From positions 37,819,744 to 37,883,743 of the forward strand of contig OW804096.1 of assembly GCA_942159475.1 (NCBI GenBank): a stretch of 64,000 nt of DNA, read 5' to 3'. The DNA comes from Sthenelais limicola. Taxonomy: Eukaryota > Annelida > Polychaeta > Phyllodocida > Sigalionidae. The notes beneath the pieces were generated by a model that saw only the letters and a list, made by a program, of their open reading frames with translations, did not search any database and was not told where the DNA came from. Below, in pieces: positions 52,698 to 64,000 of this stretch. Every line of letters starts with the position of its first letter. Within the stretch, counting starts at the first letter, position 1. The translations under genes were made by a program, and so were the position numbers.

Positions 52698-53506
52698 ATA
52701 ACTTTGACTGATTCAGCACCATATTCATATATGAATTGAGGTATTGTAAGATACATCATATATATTTACATATATTATCATTAGAGTACCGATACATATT
52801 CCATGCTAGGATATGACTCCCATAATTCCGTCGTACCCTTTATTCCTCATTATAACTCCACCTATGATGATGTAACATTTAATTGTATAATATTGTGTAA
52901 CTTTATGAATATGATTATCTATATGATTATAAATATCATTATGAATGTCACTTTATGAATATCAATATGAACATGTGTATGTTCATATGGGTCATCACTA
53001 CATGTCTTGCCAGACATGATGATTACTACTACACATGTCCAGGTGTGCCAACTATTACGTAATCAGTATGACTAACTAAAACTCAGACCAGCCACATGGT
53101 TGACTGGTCCTCAGTTCCCCATAGATCCACGTGACCATATGTAATATCTATAATGATTGGACGATAGACCATGTGACCTTCTGAACCTCAACAGTCATTG
53201 GCTATCGGTATAGGCACACCTGGACCCATCTCTTATAACCTTATTATGTTATTGGAATAAATCCTCAGTTCTCCTATTCTTTGAATATACTTCTGTCTTC
53301 AGGATAGTTGCTTATTAGCATAATCATTAGATATGCGATAACTCTACCTCCGTATAAGTAAGCATATCGAATTAAGATCCCCTATTGTTAATTTGGAAAT
53401 AAAGACCCAGTGTAGGGGGGAAACAAAAAATAACTATGAGCAATGTTCAGAACTACTTGTCCTATCCCATGCTCACCCCATCCATGAGACAACCCCATGC
53501 ACACCT

Positions 53507-54099
53507 TTAAAGGGTCAGTAAACGGGTTCATAGTCACTTTTAGGACAACAAACTTCATGCCGCCATAAATACAACATCCAAGTATCAATTTTTTTACCTC
53601 CATTTATGTCTAACTTATAGTCACTTACAGGCCCGAATTGAGAAAGCTTACTTGAAAAGGTCTGTTTAGCACAAGAGGGCACTGAGAGTGCTGTGTGACG
53701 TCATAGAGGCGCGCCAGAAATGTACATAATATCCCTACCTTCCCCCCCAATCTCACAGCAATTGAAGCAGTTATGCAATACAGCTAATACCTATTCAAGA
53801 ACCAGTCATGAGAGGTCAATAATTGGGTTGGTACACCCTCCTTCTTTCTAGCAGCAATTATGAGAGTTGTTTATTGTGTTCATTGCATGTACATTTCTAG
53901 ATTGGTGCACCTTTATGACGTAGGCAAACAGTGGTGCCTTGAATGGAGTGTTAAAATGTGGAACTACGTTTTCACTCATTTAAATGGGTAAAACTCACTA
54001 AATAACAACTTGGATTAAGTAAAACCGGGGTGGTTACATTTCAATAATAGCAAGTAAATGGATTTGCTCATAATATTTGGGGGTTTACTGACACTTTAA
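53507..54099. mobile_element. MITE G with TTAA duplication, 593 bp
   Basis: TTAAAGGGTCAGTAAAC on the left and GTTTACTGACACTTTAA on the right give about 13 bp of inverted end inside TTAA duplications. The interior has no transposase frame. Compatible with a Kolobok- or piggyBac-like parent. Confidence 0.87.
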
Positions 54100-54951
54100 G
54101 GACTGAGCCAATAATAATTATTAGTTAAGTTGCCTTGAGATGAAGTGGGGTGTTCAGGATCGGTTAAGGATATGCAGTACGATTTATTTATTGATTGATT
54201 GATTCATAATATTTATTGCCAAAATAGTGGACATCCAGAGGCTGCTTCTATAGATGTATGAGGTTTTCAAGACCACCTGTTACAATTTGGTATTATATTA
54301 TTTTGTATACAGGTACCATAGCTGAGCACTATCGTCGATGACAACTGCATATATCCATGTGTTATATATTATGTTTCGATAACACAGGGGTAAAATAATA
54401 ATGTTTATTTGCAACTCAACTCATTAGTCTGGCACAATTTCAGCAGGTCAGCACCAAGTCCATCTTCAAGGACCACTACATTTATTCTTTTTATGTCTAT
54501 TAACGATGAATAACACCAGAGGTCTTCACAATCAGCCAATAGTAGTCCCGTTTTCTGTGGGGAGAACTCAGTAACAGTCGATCCCTAGCAGCCAAACCAA
54601 ACAGATTCACAGGCTCATTTCTGTGTTGAATCTAGATTATTATTGAGAAGTGCGACACTTCACAAAATATTACCATTGCTTGAACTCTATTTCTAAACTT
54701 TCTAAGAGGAAGTGAGCAGGAACATCATTTTCTTGTTCACTTTATAATATTTATAAATGAAAGTCTCATTAATCCATATTAATAAATGAATCAAAAGATT
54801 CTCTTCAGACTTCTCTGCATCAGCAGAATACTCAAAGTTCCCCAAACTAAGTTCAATAAAAGAACATTGTTTACTATCAGTGTTCGTGTTGAGTTCATAA
54901 TGACCAAATTTGGCGAGATTTTATTTGTCTTAATAGGTGAGAAAGCAGCTT

Positions 54952-55310
54952 TAAATATAGGTTGCCGATTGTAACATCCACTCTTTTGTTTTAAAAAGCT
55001 ACATTTTGCTACAAAAGACAACCTTGTTTGAACCAAAAGGAATTAAGAAATCTAATGTATTAATTCTATGATCAGAAGTCATTCTGTACATAAAATGCAT
55101 CAATTATGTGTACAAAACTCATTCTGTACGTAAAATACAATAATTCTGTGTAAAAAAACTCATTCTGTACATTTATGGGTTGATACGTTTTATGTGCAGA
55201 ATAACTTCTGTACCAAAAAATGATCTATTTTGTCTAAAGAATATATTTTGTGTACAGAATTTAGCTTTTTAAAACAAATGAGTGGATGTTACAATCGGCG
55301 CCCCATATTT
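54952..55310. mobile_element. MITE I with internal tandem repeats
   Basis: About 48-bp inverted ends: GCCGATTGTAACATCCACTC on the left and GAGTGGATGTTACAATCGGC on the right, continuing into TTTTAAAAAGCT words. Inside, a unit of about 40-45 bp starting TCATTCTGTACRTAAAATRC recurs two to three times, with GTACAGAAT complements beyond. Confidence 0.9.
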
Positions 55311-55689
55311 GAAAGGATTATTTGCGCAATTTGTTAGCCTCTTAGTAATATCTAGGAAGTACTATTGACATCGAGGATTTCCTAAGTTCAAGCAGATGAA
55401 AGAATTGTATAATCAAATGTTAAATTCCTTGGTTTGTCCCAATGTATTAAAACATTCTAATTGTTACAGATTATGGTATCTATATAAATATTATAAGCAT
55501 AAATATGTAGTGAATCTGCACCAACTGCAGTGACTCACGAAACCCAGGTTCTCAATCTTAACATGGCAAAGTAAAACCAGACACAGTTCCTTTAGTATAA
55601 GAGCTTTATTCACTTCTTGGACGACCCTATGTCACCAGTATCCCACACACTGGGGTGCAGTAGTCGGTCATCAATATCAGGGACAAAGG

Positions 55690-56003
55690 CAGACTCACCA
55701 TTGAGGGTAAGCAGTACAAAAGGCTAGTACAAGAGTAACAAGGCAGGCTACTCTAAGTGTATCACAGTTTACAATAGCATTGTAGTACATACAGATAAGA
55801 GGTATAACATATTATCTGTAGTAATTGTGATAGATATAACAGGAACCTGTGAAGCAGTAATAAGATAACACATAGACTTGGATAAAGCATATAATATGAT
55901 CTACATGAAAGATTGACATCATTGCCTCATGTAGAGTTAGCTAGTATACACTACAAGCACTACCCAGGTAGGTAACCTGGTTTAGAATAGGGTCACTAAC
56001 TCT
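55690..56003 (+). repeat. Dispersed repeat K, copy 2
   Basis: Same order of words as 28553-28882 (GTAGTACATACAG, AGAGGTATAACATA, CCTGTGAAGCAG, TAGACTTGGATAAA, CCAGGTAGGTAACCTGGT). It lacks about 15 bp and has other small indels relative to copy 1. Confidence 0.85.
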
Positions 56004-56560
56004 GTGTCCACAGAACTGGCTTGCCAGAAATGATTCAACCATTTGTACCAAGATCAGCAATAAAGAATTTTTGAAGTATCTTATCTGGACCGATGAAGAT
56101 ATAATGGTACTGGATGTAAAAAGTATTAACTGTTTGGTCAAGGATAGGCCACTGGCTTTTAAATGGCCGTATAATAGTATACTATTATTTTACACTTACT
56201 CGTTGTAAGTGATTGTTGTTACTGATTTACAGTATAAACATCCTAAAAAAAATAATATCAACTTTGTATGCGTGATCTCAAAATCCTACAATGATTTAGA
56301 GGTGACGATAGTCACTCACCTACTATTTACTATATCCTACTAGTTTTTTCATTCTTATTTACCTTTCATATAAAAGCTCTCTCTCAAAAACAAAGTTGGT
56401 GTTGAACAGAGATACTGTTAAAACAAAAGACATGTATGTTAGTTGTATCTTGGATATTTTTCTGTTAACAAAGAAATAAAAGGAAATCATCAACTCCACT
56501 GAAGACGATGACATAATGGGTAGGATGATTGTTGGTACAAGTAGTGATATTGATTAAATT

Positions 56561-56566
56561 TTTTAT
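56561..56566 (-). terminator. Candidate poly(A) signal of carboxylesterase gene
   Basis: AATAAA on the minus strand about 12 nt past the stop codon, so the 3' UTR would be very short. Confidence 0.4.
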
Positions 56567-56577
56567 TGTCTGCCCAG

Positions 56578-59500
56578 TCAGAGTTGTGAGTTCTTCACTT
56601 TGGAGTATTTAGCCAAGAGTGTGCCCCAGAATTGATTGCGCTCGCACTGGTAGTCTTCCTTGACGACCTTTATCTTGTCCAAGTCCATATAGAGGTAATT
56701 AGGGTCAGCCGTGTTATAGGGAGTCCACTCAGGCAAACCTCCTCCATTAGGGTTTCTGCAGAGGTTTAAAGTAAAATATTTATGAAATTTGTAGGTTGCA
56801 ACTATTAAACTTGTAATCTAGTGGGAAAAATGAATTTGCTTTCATATGGTACATAAGAATGTTTTTTGTAGGTAATAAATGTGTTGATCATTAAAGAAAT
56901 CTTTCTTAAAAAAATGTATATATATGGGTCAGGGCATCAGACAATTTACAATCGGCAGGTCTACACATTCAGCAAATGCTGCTAATTAAGCTGATGAATG
57001 ATAATTTAATTTGTATATTAAGGTATATTCGGTATTGTATTGATGACATGAATTGGTTTGGTTATGTTGAACTGTATTTTGAACCTGGTCTTTGTTTCTT
57101 AAATTCAGGTTCTTTGGGACGATTACAAGGGGAAAGCGAATTGTACGTTTTATATGCCCTGACCCTCATATATTTAAACATGTTTTTTGTATTTACAGTG
57201 CAAGTTCCCATCTAAATAGAATTAAAATATCCCAATATTAGAAGTCTTTTTTTTTATGAATAAGGATACACATCTTCAATATTTTTTGTAATTTAAGGAA
57301 CTACTCAAAGCTGAAAATAGGAAAACTAGAACATGGAATTTTTAAATATAATGATATAACACATTTCTAGGTCAGTAATAATGCACCTTGGACTAACATT
57401 ACTTATGTAATAATCTACAACATTTGGGGGATAAAGGTGAGTTATTGGGACAGAAAGGATCAAGGCGGTACGCCAAGATTTGTTTCTGTCCCAATATGGG
57501 CAATAACACACCCACAGCCTAAAAGAACTATCAAAGTATCTATGGTTATTTATTATTTATGAAGGAATTTGGAAAAGAAAACACTATTGAGGATTCAAAA
57601 GGCATCACTTACCCAGTCTTGGCAAAGTTGGCATAGTACTGCATGGTAATTTTAGACATCTTTCTGTCATTATCATTTAAGGGGTAAGGCATAAGGTCAG
57701 TGGGTAGGAACGGAATACCCATCACAGGGACAATGTCATCGCCATGGTCAGCACCAACAAACTCTGGGTTCTTGGAGTTAGAGGGCCTGTAGCCATACAC
57801 ACAGTGGTAGGTACTGCCTGGTACAGTGTCTGAGAGAAGAAAATAGATTTTTGTTAAACTGTTTCCTTACAGTAAATAGTACAGATCTATAGTACAAGAA
57901 ATCCAGCATCACAACATATTGGCATTTGTCCAACTGTCCTATAATCCCAAAATCCTTTGAGCAGTGACTATGATTATGATGCCGTGGCAGAACTTTAACA
58001 GGATAAACTACTGTCATATATGCGCTGCTAAGGCGGGAGTTCAATGAACTAATGCATGAAAAAGAAGGAGTCATATATTTTTTTCAAACTGTATGTTGAG
58101 AAAGAACATGATTGGGTGAAAACAATTAAATCGCCCAAGAAAATGGAATTTCCATTTCCCGGAATCAGGCCCTGGTTTTGATAATACCTCAGCCATTATC
58201 ATCATTCACAGCCCTCTTCCTGTCCTCAATGTCAGCCATTAATCTTATGATACACACCCTTGTATACTATTGTTCCATGCTATTTCTGTGCTACAGGAAA
58301 TCATGGATATTCTTTCTCTCTGGCTGAACCCAGGATACAAGGTAGTGCTGCATGGGGATGTTACTATTTGTTTGTTTGGTCTGCTGGATGACATAACAAC
58401 ATATTTAAAGTTACAAAATGTTTATTAAAGTCTGCTTACCAGAGTACTTTTTCACGTATCTGTCAATTTCATATCCAAAAATGTGGACGCCTAAAATATC
58501 AATAAGCTTGGCAAGTAATTCTGTCTCTGACGGAGAGTCCTGAGGAACACACCATGCCACAATTTCCTTGGCCATCGATTCTATATTCTCTTCTGAAAAC
58601 TTTTGCGCCATTGTAAGGATAATCTGAGGAAGAGAATGTGAAACAGTATGATAGATAGGGAGTCTTGGCTAAATATGGTAAATAGTTTAAATGCTTGACA
58701 ACTAGGGTAGGGACCATCCAGTTTATAACTACGTCTTCCAGACCAAACCTGGTATATGCTCTTGCCGCGATTTCACTGTCCAAATGGGCTGTTTGAGAAG
58801 CAATGGGTACCATATTACAGCAACATGACCGAGTGGACCGTTGGGCTTAACCACAACCATGTGTTTCATCAGGGAAGCCTCCGACAATGTACCGCATAGG
58901 CCATTGCTGGCGAAGTTTAGATAATCATAAACAATTACAAAGGAAACATGCTTTGCCATACCGATAGGCCCATCGCGCTAAGGGCTTAGACTGAAAGAAG
59001 CTGACAGAGTTTCAATAAGCTAGATGTTTTTTTGTTTTGTTTTTATATTTGATTCATATGTTGGGGGGGACTCTGCTTTACCAGTAAAAATGATATACAA
59101 TAAAGACAAGGTTTTGCCATGAACCCAGCAAAGCAAGGGTTTATTCTCACCCAATACATATCAATTAAGATTAAAGAGGTAAGATTAAAATTTTACAAAT
59201 AGCATGCACCTCTGTACAGCTCAGGTGCAGGTTGAATAATGGACCAACTGTACAGGTGGAACGAGTGACGTAATAGTTGCGGGCTGCTGATTGGTCCTCA
59301 TGATGCAGGTGTATGCATCATAATTAGTTGCAGCGTCAGCCCCAAATATAATCATTGATGGGTTGATTCCACATACTGGGTTTGCAATATTTTCGGGAGG
59401 GGTTTTCAGAGGGTCACTGGACAGGGTAGAGAAAGCTCTATTGATAAGGCAGGTGTGGAGTTATAATGTTATTTACAAGCACAGACTCATTACAAGTCTG

Positions 59501-62500
59501 TGGTACTAATAAGTAGATACAATCGCCCACCAAGACCCGAACATTCCATATTACTTGGAGGCAGAGCAATTGGAGTAAGTGAGCATAGCAAAGGAATGAA
59601 CTCCCATACTCCAAGTGCAATATGGAACATTGGTGTATGGCTCTGCTAATGGCGAGGGTAGAGGGTAATACACAGGCTTCATTACCTGTTGTTTATGGCA
59701 TGAGCACCAATGTTGTGTCCTATGGCATTCCATATACCCGCATGAAAGGTATGATAAAATTAATATAACGTACAATTAAAGTAACTATAGGGAACCAATT
59801 ATCAAGTAGAAATGTACAACAGTGCTCTATAAGCCAGGTATCCATGATAGCAACACCCCTATAACCTTGAGACTTAAACCCCAGTCTGATTTCTCCCTCT
59901 TGCGCACAGAGCTTTTATATCATGGACAATTTAATAATTACAATAATTAGTTTATTATTACACTAGATTCAGGTTTTCTGAGCCTGTCTGGGTCATCCCT
60001 GCGGGGAAGGAATGAAAAAAAACAATTTAAGAAATAATAATTGTTCAAATCATGCAAGCCACACATTCTATCTGGGAACCTTCCTCTTTGTAAAGTACAT
60101 AACTTGGAAGATGTGTTGTGATGTGTTGTGGAAAATGAAACACAAAATTGATTATTTGAAATGATGAGATGAAACCGATTCGAAGGATGGTATACATTAG
60201 GACATAGATAATAAGCATTAAATAATCATAACACGATATAATTATTAAGGTCTATTAGCTTAGAGGTATCTTACCTTGACGCAAGTGTGCATGTCATCCT
60301 TTGTTTTAAGTGGGAGTCCATATGGTTGTAGCATAAGCTTATAGAACATTCCTCCTTCATGAGTGTTTATGGATATTATCGAAGGAATCTTTGAACTAAA
60401 CTCCTGGTTCTGAATCACCTCCTCCGTACCTTTGGAAAAAAGTTCACCATCTATGGCAGATACAGAAAGGGTTTGTGGTAGTCTTGGTACAATCTCCTCT
60501 ACTGATAAGTCCATCAGCTTTTTGTATAGGTCAGTGGGGCTGGTGTCATCTGGGAATTCTGAAAAAGATATTTGTAATTAAGGTTCTGATAAAAACAAAT
60601 GTTGTGTTCCAGCGAATCAATGTTTTCATCCAAACAATTTTGGACATTTGTGCACCAAACCGATAGCCTATTTTGATTTGAAGAGTATTTCTTTCCGGAT
60701 ACAAATTACAAAAATGTCTATTCTCATGACAAGCTGTTGCACTTTATATGATATTTGATTACGATAGTGAGTGATTACAATAGAATAATGGTGACAATAG
60801 TTTGAAAAGATAATACTTATTTGGCTTGGCTGATATCTTTTACATGTTTGTACCATTTTTTGGCTTTGTCATGTGAATATCTACAGTGTGTACACATGTT
60901 TGCAGAACAAAAACCCGATTTAAAAAAGATATACACATAAGTAATTCTGCAAACTGTATACCAGGTTAATCAGTTAATTTGACATTTGTGATGTGTTCCA
61001 GGAAAATGAGTCACAATCAGTGGCAAACAGAATACTACTCACCGAATGCCTTGGCCAATCCAGCACAATACTGTTTGACCTCCTCCGGAGTTTTGGCTGG
61101 CATAACGGTCGGTACACCACTAAGCAAGATGGTCTTATGGAACAGATCTTGACACTGAGGTATTGTGGATAGCATACCGGTGCATATTGCTCCTATTTAA
61201 GCAAGAGAGAGGGTAGAAGTTTTAAAATGTTACAACCAAAATTCACAAATATATTAAACTCATTCACTTACAAATGTGTAAGACATTTTGTGTGTGTATG
61301 TATGTAGATATGTAGGTATGTATCAATTTTATTTCCTTATATCACATATACATTCGAGAAAAAAGGTACAAAGCTAATATTTCATAATTCTACATTAACC
61401 TTCTGCGAAAATTCGAAGGTGTTCCACGTCTCCCTGTGTAAACTTGAGGGGGATTTATTTAATATTGACACGATAGAGAACCATCTTGAATTGGTTTTTT
61501 AAACGTTATTAATATTAATAATACCTTCATCAGATGCATGTCTCCTTTGTGTACACTTCCATCACATATATGAATAAATCATGCTTTGAATAATATAATA
61601 GTCCAGTCGATTTGTGCAAAATATGGGGCTGATGTAACTATAAATACCAAATTCCTTATTAGAATGTTTCCATAGGAACCATGACCAAAGAAACAAAATT
61701 CCAGATTGGGTATATAGCTAGAAATGATCAGCACATCAAAAAGTACCACTATGCCAAATTTCATGCTTTTATGAAAAAGTGCACAATTGTTTGGCAAATC
61801 GACTGGACGGGTATGATATCATTTTCATTTTTCAATTACAGTGTAGCCTTTGTAATGTTTATTCACTAGACAGATCTGAGATGCTCTTACTTAGGTGTAC
61901 TTATCACGTTGCTCCAATCAAATATGAACAGTAGATATAAAAATGAAGCACCCGAATATGGATGTAGAGACCGGTTGTTAAAGAGAATTTATTACGTACT
62001 CAAGAAAAACTTGGCTTGATATGACTCATGTTTTGTTAGTAATTTGTCTGTATCTGGTTCTATGAGTAGTACTTTTTCATTTTGTTTGAAGTAGAATGGA
62101 GACGGAATGAAGTCTTCGTAGTCTTGATATTTCGCATGAAAACTTCCCTGAGGGATATTGCATCTTTTAACAACAATGTTTAAATATGTTATTAGCCTGA
62201 AATGAAATAAAAATAAATAAAAAAAGACGTACCTGCACTTTCTCCGAACAGAGTGACATTGTTAGGATCTCCTCCAAACTTACTGATATACTTCTGTACC
62301 CATTTGAGGCCTTCAATTTGATCCCAGATGCCAAAGTTACCTTTACATGTCTCATCTCCCGTAGAGAAAAAACCTACAAGTGAACACATATATTCATATT
62401 AATATATAATATCAACATTATAATGGTATGACTTTCAAAAGATGTACAATTGTCAGCTGTACACATTTTCTGCTCTAGGCTGCAATTCAGTCAATACTAG

Positions 62501-63367
62501 GTTAATTTGAGTATATTCGGCATTGCATTGGTTCTAGCAATCTGTTTGGTTAGGTTTAACTGTATCTGAACTTTATTTTTGTGTTAAATTTGGGACATTT
62601 GAGAGGATTGGTGAAGTTGAATTGTACATTTTCCGATGACTTCACCCATAATCAGGATCGTTGGGAATGGAAAAACACGCAGAAGCATCGAAGAGTGCTA
62701 GTATCAGATAGTATTGTAGGTTTCTGTTATGTCATGAAAAATAATTTGTAAGGTAATTAGCAGGTGTAATTGTCGCTCAAGTGACAATTGTACAAGTTAC
62801 AATTCACAATTTACAATTCAAGCATTATTATTGTATTTAGTGTCCACGCTTCTAGGGGCACCCTGTAGCCAGTATCATGCTATCACCACACCTGTGATCT
62901 GGATTCGACCTATAGTTTATGAGTAATTATCACTACAGATTTTTCTTACTAATAATGGTTTATGTGTGAGAGCACGGCGCTGGTGGATGGGTATCTTAAA
63001 ACATATGATTACTGTGTATGTATCGTTAATATATGCCAGCAGATTTGATGTGATATATTTTTGGTACTATGTCTAATTCCTATATTTCGCTTGATTGTTT
63101 CTTACATGAGAATTTACGTAGAATGTATATGATAAAATCAGGCTATACTGAGAATATTCATGCTTAATGTATGGAAATGTATATGATCCTGAATAAAATA
63201 TTTTCAAAATCAAATCAGATAAATGATCTCACCCAATATGTTTACTCTGTAGTTGATGGCCACGTAGACTACGTCATGGTGGGCAGCCCACACCCGACCT
63301 GGGTAGAAGTTGATGGTTCCTTGCTGTAGACCTCCCCCATACAGCCATACCATCACTGGTAACTTCT
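56578..63367 (-). CDS. Type-B carboxylesterase/cholinesterase-like protein (partial, seven 3' exons)
   Basis: Exons on the minus strand: 63233-63367, 62233-62373, 61043-61192, 60275-60558, 58440-58623, 57613-57829, 56578-56755. All have GT-AG borders and the phases agree, giving 428 residues to the stop. In order: [14 protein letters not shown] (oxyanion region), [43 protein letters not shown] (nucleophile elbow), [16 protein letters not shown] (acid), GADHGDD (catalytic His), [12 protein letters not shown] and NQFWGTL near the end. So the Ser, Glu and His of the alpha/beta-hydrolase triad are present; these enzymes hydrolyse carboxylic esters. YGGG replaces the usual HGGG. The N-terminal 100-150 residues and any signal peptide lie beyond 64000. 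No membrane anchor is visible at the C-terminus. Confidence 0.94.
56756..57612. other. Esterase last intron
   Basis: About 860 bp from GTAAGTGATG to CTCTGCAG (minus strand). It contains the family A MITE at 56935-57166. Confidence 0.8.
56935..57166 (+). mobile_element. MITE family A copy, diverged
   Basis: TGGGTCAGGGCATCAGACAA to TATATGCCCTGACCCT, with core GTTATGTTGAACTGTATTTT. Confidence 0.82.
58624..60274. other. Esterase intron between exons 60275-60558 and 58440-58623
   Basis: 1651 bp. At 58660-58970 the minus strand shows protein-like but frame-broken sequence (see findings). At 59096-59800 an unidentified repeat-like stretch includes the inverted words CATTCCATATTACTTGG and CCAAGTGCAATATGGAA. 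Confidence 0.6.
60987..61016 (+). mobile_element. MITE family C solo end
   Basis: TGTGATGTGTTCCAGGAAAA then TGAGTCACAA is the exact terminal 30 bp of family C with nothing else of the element, 26 nt from the 5' splice site of esterase exon 61043-61192. Confidence 0.7.
61193..62232. other. Esterase intron with MITE J
   Basis: About 1.04 kb; contains the 208-bp element at 61601-61808 and AT-rich filler. No further exon is needed, because the flanking phases match. Confidence 0.8.
61601..61808. mobile_element. MITE J
   Basis: The ends GTCCAGTCGATTTG and CAAATCGACTGGAC are perfect 14-bp inverted copies, 208 bp apart. The interior phrase TTTCCATAGGAACC also occurs near 35856 in a different context. 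Confidence 0.8.
62426..62648 (+). mobile_element. MITE family A copy, left end eroded
   Basis: ATGTACAATTGTCAGCTGTA to TTTTCCGATGACTTCACCCA, in the intron before esterase exon 62233-62373. Confidence 0.85.
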
Positions 63368-64000
63368 CTGTTCATGTTAATGATAATATATGGGTCAGAT
63401 TTACAGAAAATGCACAATCTACAGTTCTACACATCACCGAAATTTTGCTAAATTAGAGTGAAAATTGATGAATGCTAGGTATATCTGGGTGTATTCTGTA
63501 TTGTATTCATTCAGTAAATCTGTCGGGTTATGTTGAACTATATTTTGAAGCTCATTTTTGTCTTAAATTTGAGTTATTGGAGAAGATTGGAGAAGATTGG
63601 AGAAGATTGGAGAAGGTCAATTGTGCATTTTCTGAAGATCTGACCCATATAATGAATACACTTCATTGAATGTTTGCTCTTGCATTTGTGATGTTATGGT
63701 GAATATTTCTTTACAAAAATATTGATGTGTTGACAAGCCCCATAATGGGTATCTGTACTAAAGTATATATGTCGATATCTACCAGGTATAATGCTCTCGA
63801 TATGATTAAATGTGATAATAACTTGAATTTAAAAATCGGAAACTGTAATTTGGATCGTCTAATGAAGTTATGTAATTTGTTTTCCCATTAGCTCCATGAG
63901 AATCATTGGTTTTTGTTCAAAAAGAATATTCTTAATTCAACGAGCCAACATTCAAAATTTTTGGGACCAAGGTATCGTCCATAACCTTTAGACTAATTCC
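63368..64000. other. Esterase intron at right edge
   Basis: Upstream of the first visible esterase exon. It holds the family A copy at 63391-63647, then AT-rich sequence. No N-terminal esterase exon is recognised before the window ends. Confidence 0.7.
63391..63647 (+). mobile_element. MITE family A copy with 11-bp internal expansion
   Basis: TGGGTCAGATTTACAGAAAA to TTTCTGAAGATCTGACCCA, TATA on both sides. The segment TTGGAGAAGA is repeated three to four times at 63577-63615, where other copies have it once. Confidence 0.92.

Larger units (their letters stand above)
52698..56560. other. Intergenic between convergent lectin and esterase genes
   Basis: Holds MITE G (53507-54099), MITE I (54952-55310) and repeat K copy 2 (55690-56003). 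No exon is recognised. The two flanking genes converge here. Confidence 0.7.

Overview
This window is a piece of an AT-rich animal nuclear genome. The genes have many small exons with GT-AG borders, long introns and a signal-peptide lectin, and DNA transposon remnants are dense. The gene content (an MRP-type ABC transporter, a lengsin-like glutamine synthetase relative, a fibrinogen-domain lectin and a type-B carboxylesterase) fits an invertebrate. I lean towards a marine lophotrochozoan such as a mollusc, but the sequence alone does not prove this.

Four host genes are supported by exon-level reconstruction with matching phases. (1) ABCC1/MRP1-like transporter, minus strand: exon 1 at 25012-25071, exon 2 at 3770-3946, exon 3 at 1994-2119, then off the left edge; intron 1 is about 21 kb. 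(2) Lengsin/glutamine-synthetase-like gene, minus strand, complete in three coding exons between 29920 and 33856 (453 codons plus stop). (3) Secreted fibrinogen-related protein, plus strand, five coding exons from 45486 to 52239 (370 codons plus stop), with one apparent GC-AG intron. (4) Carboxylesterase/cholinesterase-like gene, minus strand, last seven coding exons between 56578 and 63367; its N-terminal part lies beyond the right edge. The genes look functionally unrelated, as expected for an ordinary animal locus; I see no operon-like system.

Most of the rest is mobile DNA. A MITE family of about 235 bp with 29-bp inverted ends (family A) occurs about twenty times. Further short inverted-repeat families are labelled B to J; three of them (B, F, G) have TTAA at their borders. 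A non-LTR retrotransposon (36.4-41.9 kb, endonuclease plus reverse transcriptase, poly-A tail) has a frameshift and a 2.3-kb insertion. A second, decayed LINE tail lies on the minus strand at 43.2-43.6 kb. Dispersed repeats pair 28.6 with 55.7 kb and 42.0 with 47.5 kb. An 11-bp minisatellite sits between inverted arms at 3.4-3.6 kb, and a tandem block with CCA tracts lies just upstream of ABCC exon 1.

The structures most worth a second look are a nested palindrome at 32.6-33.65 kb inside intron 1 of the lengsin-like gene, the lectin gene bracketed by inverted copies of one transposon end, the GC-AG intron and odd C-terminus of that lectin, and altered active-site positions in the synthetase and esterase relatives. 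I found no convincing evidence for a wholly new biological system.
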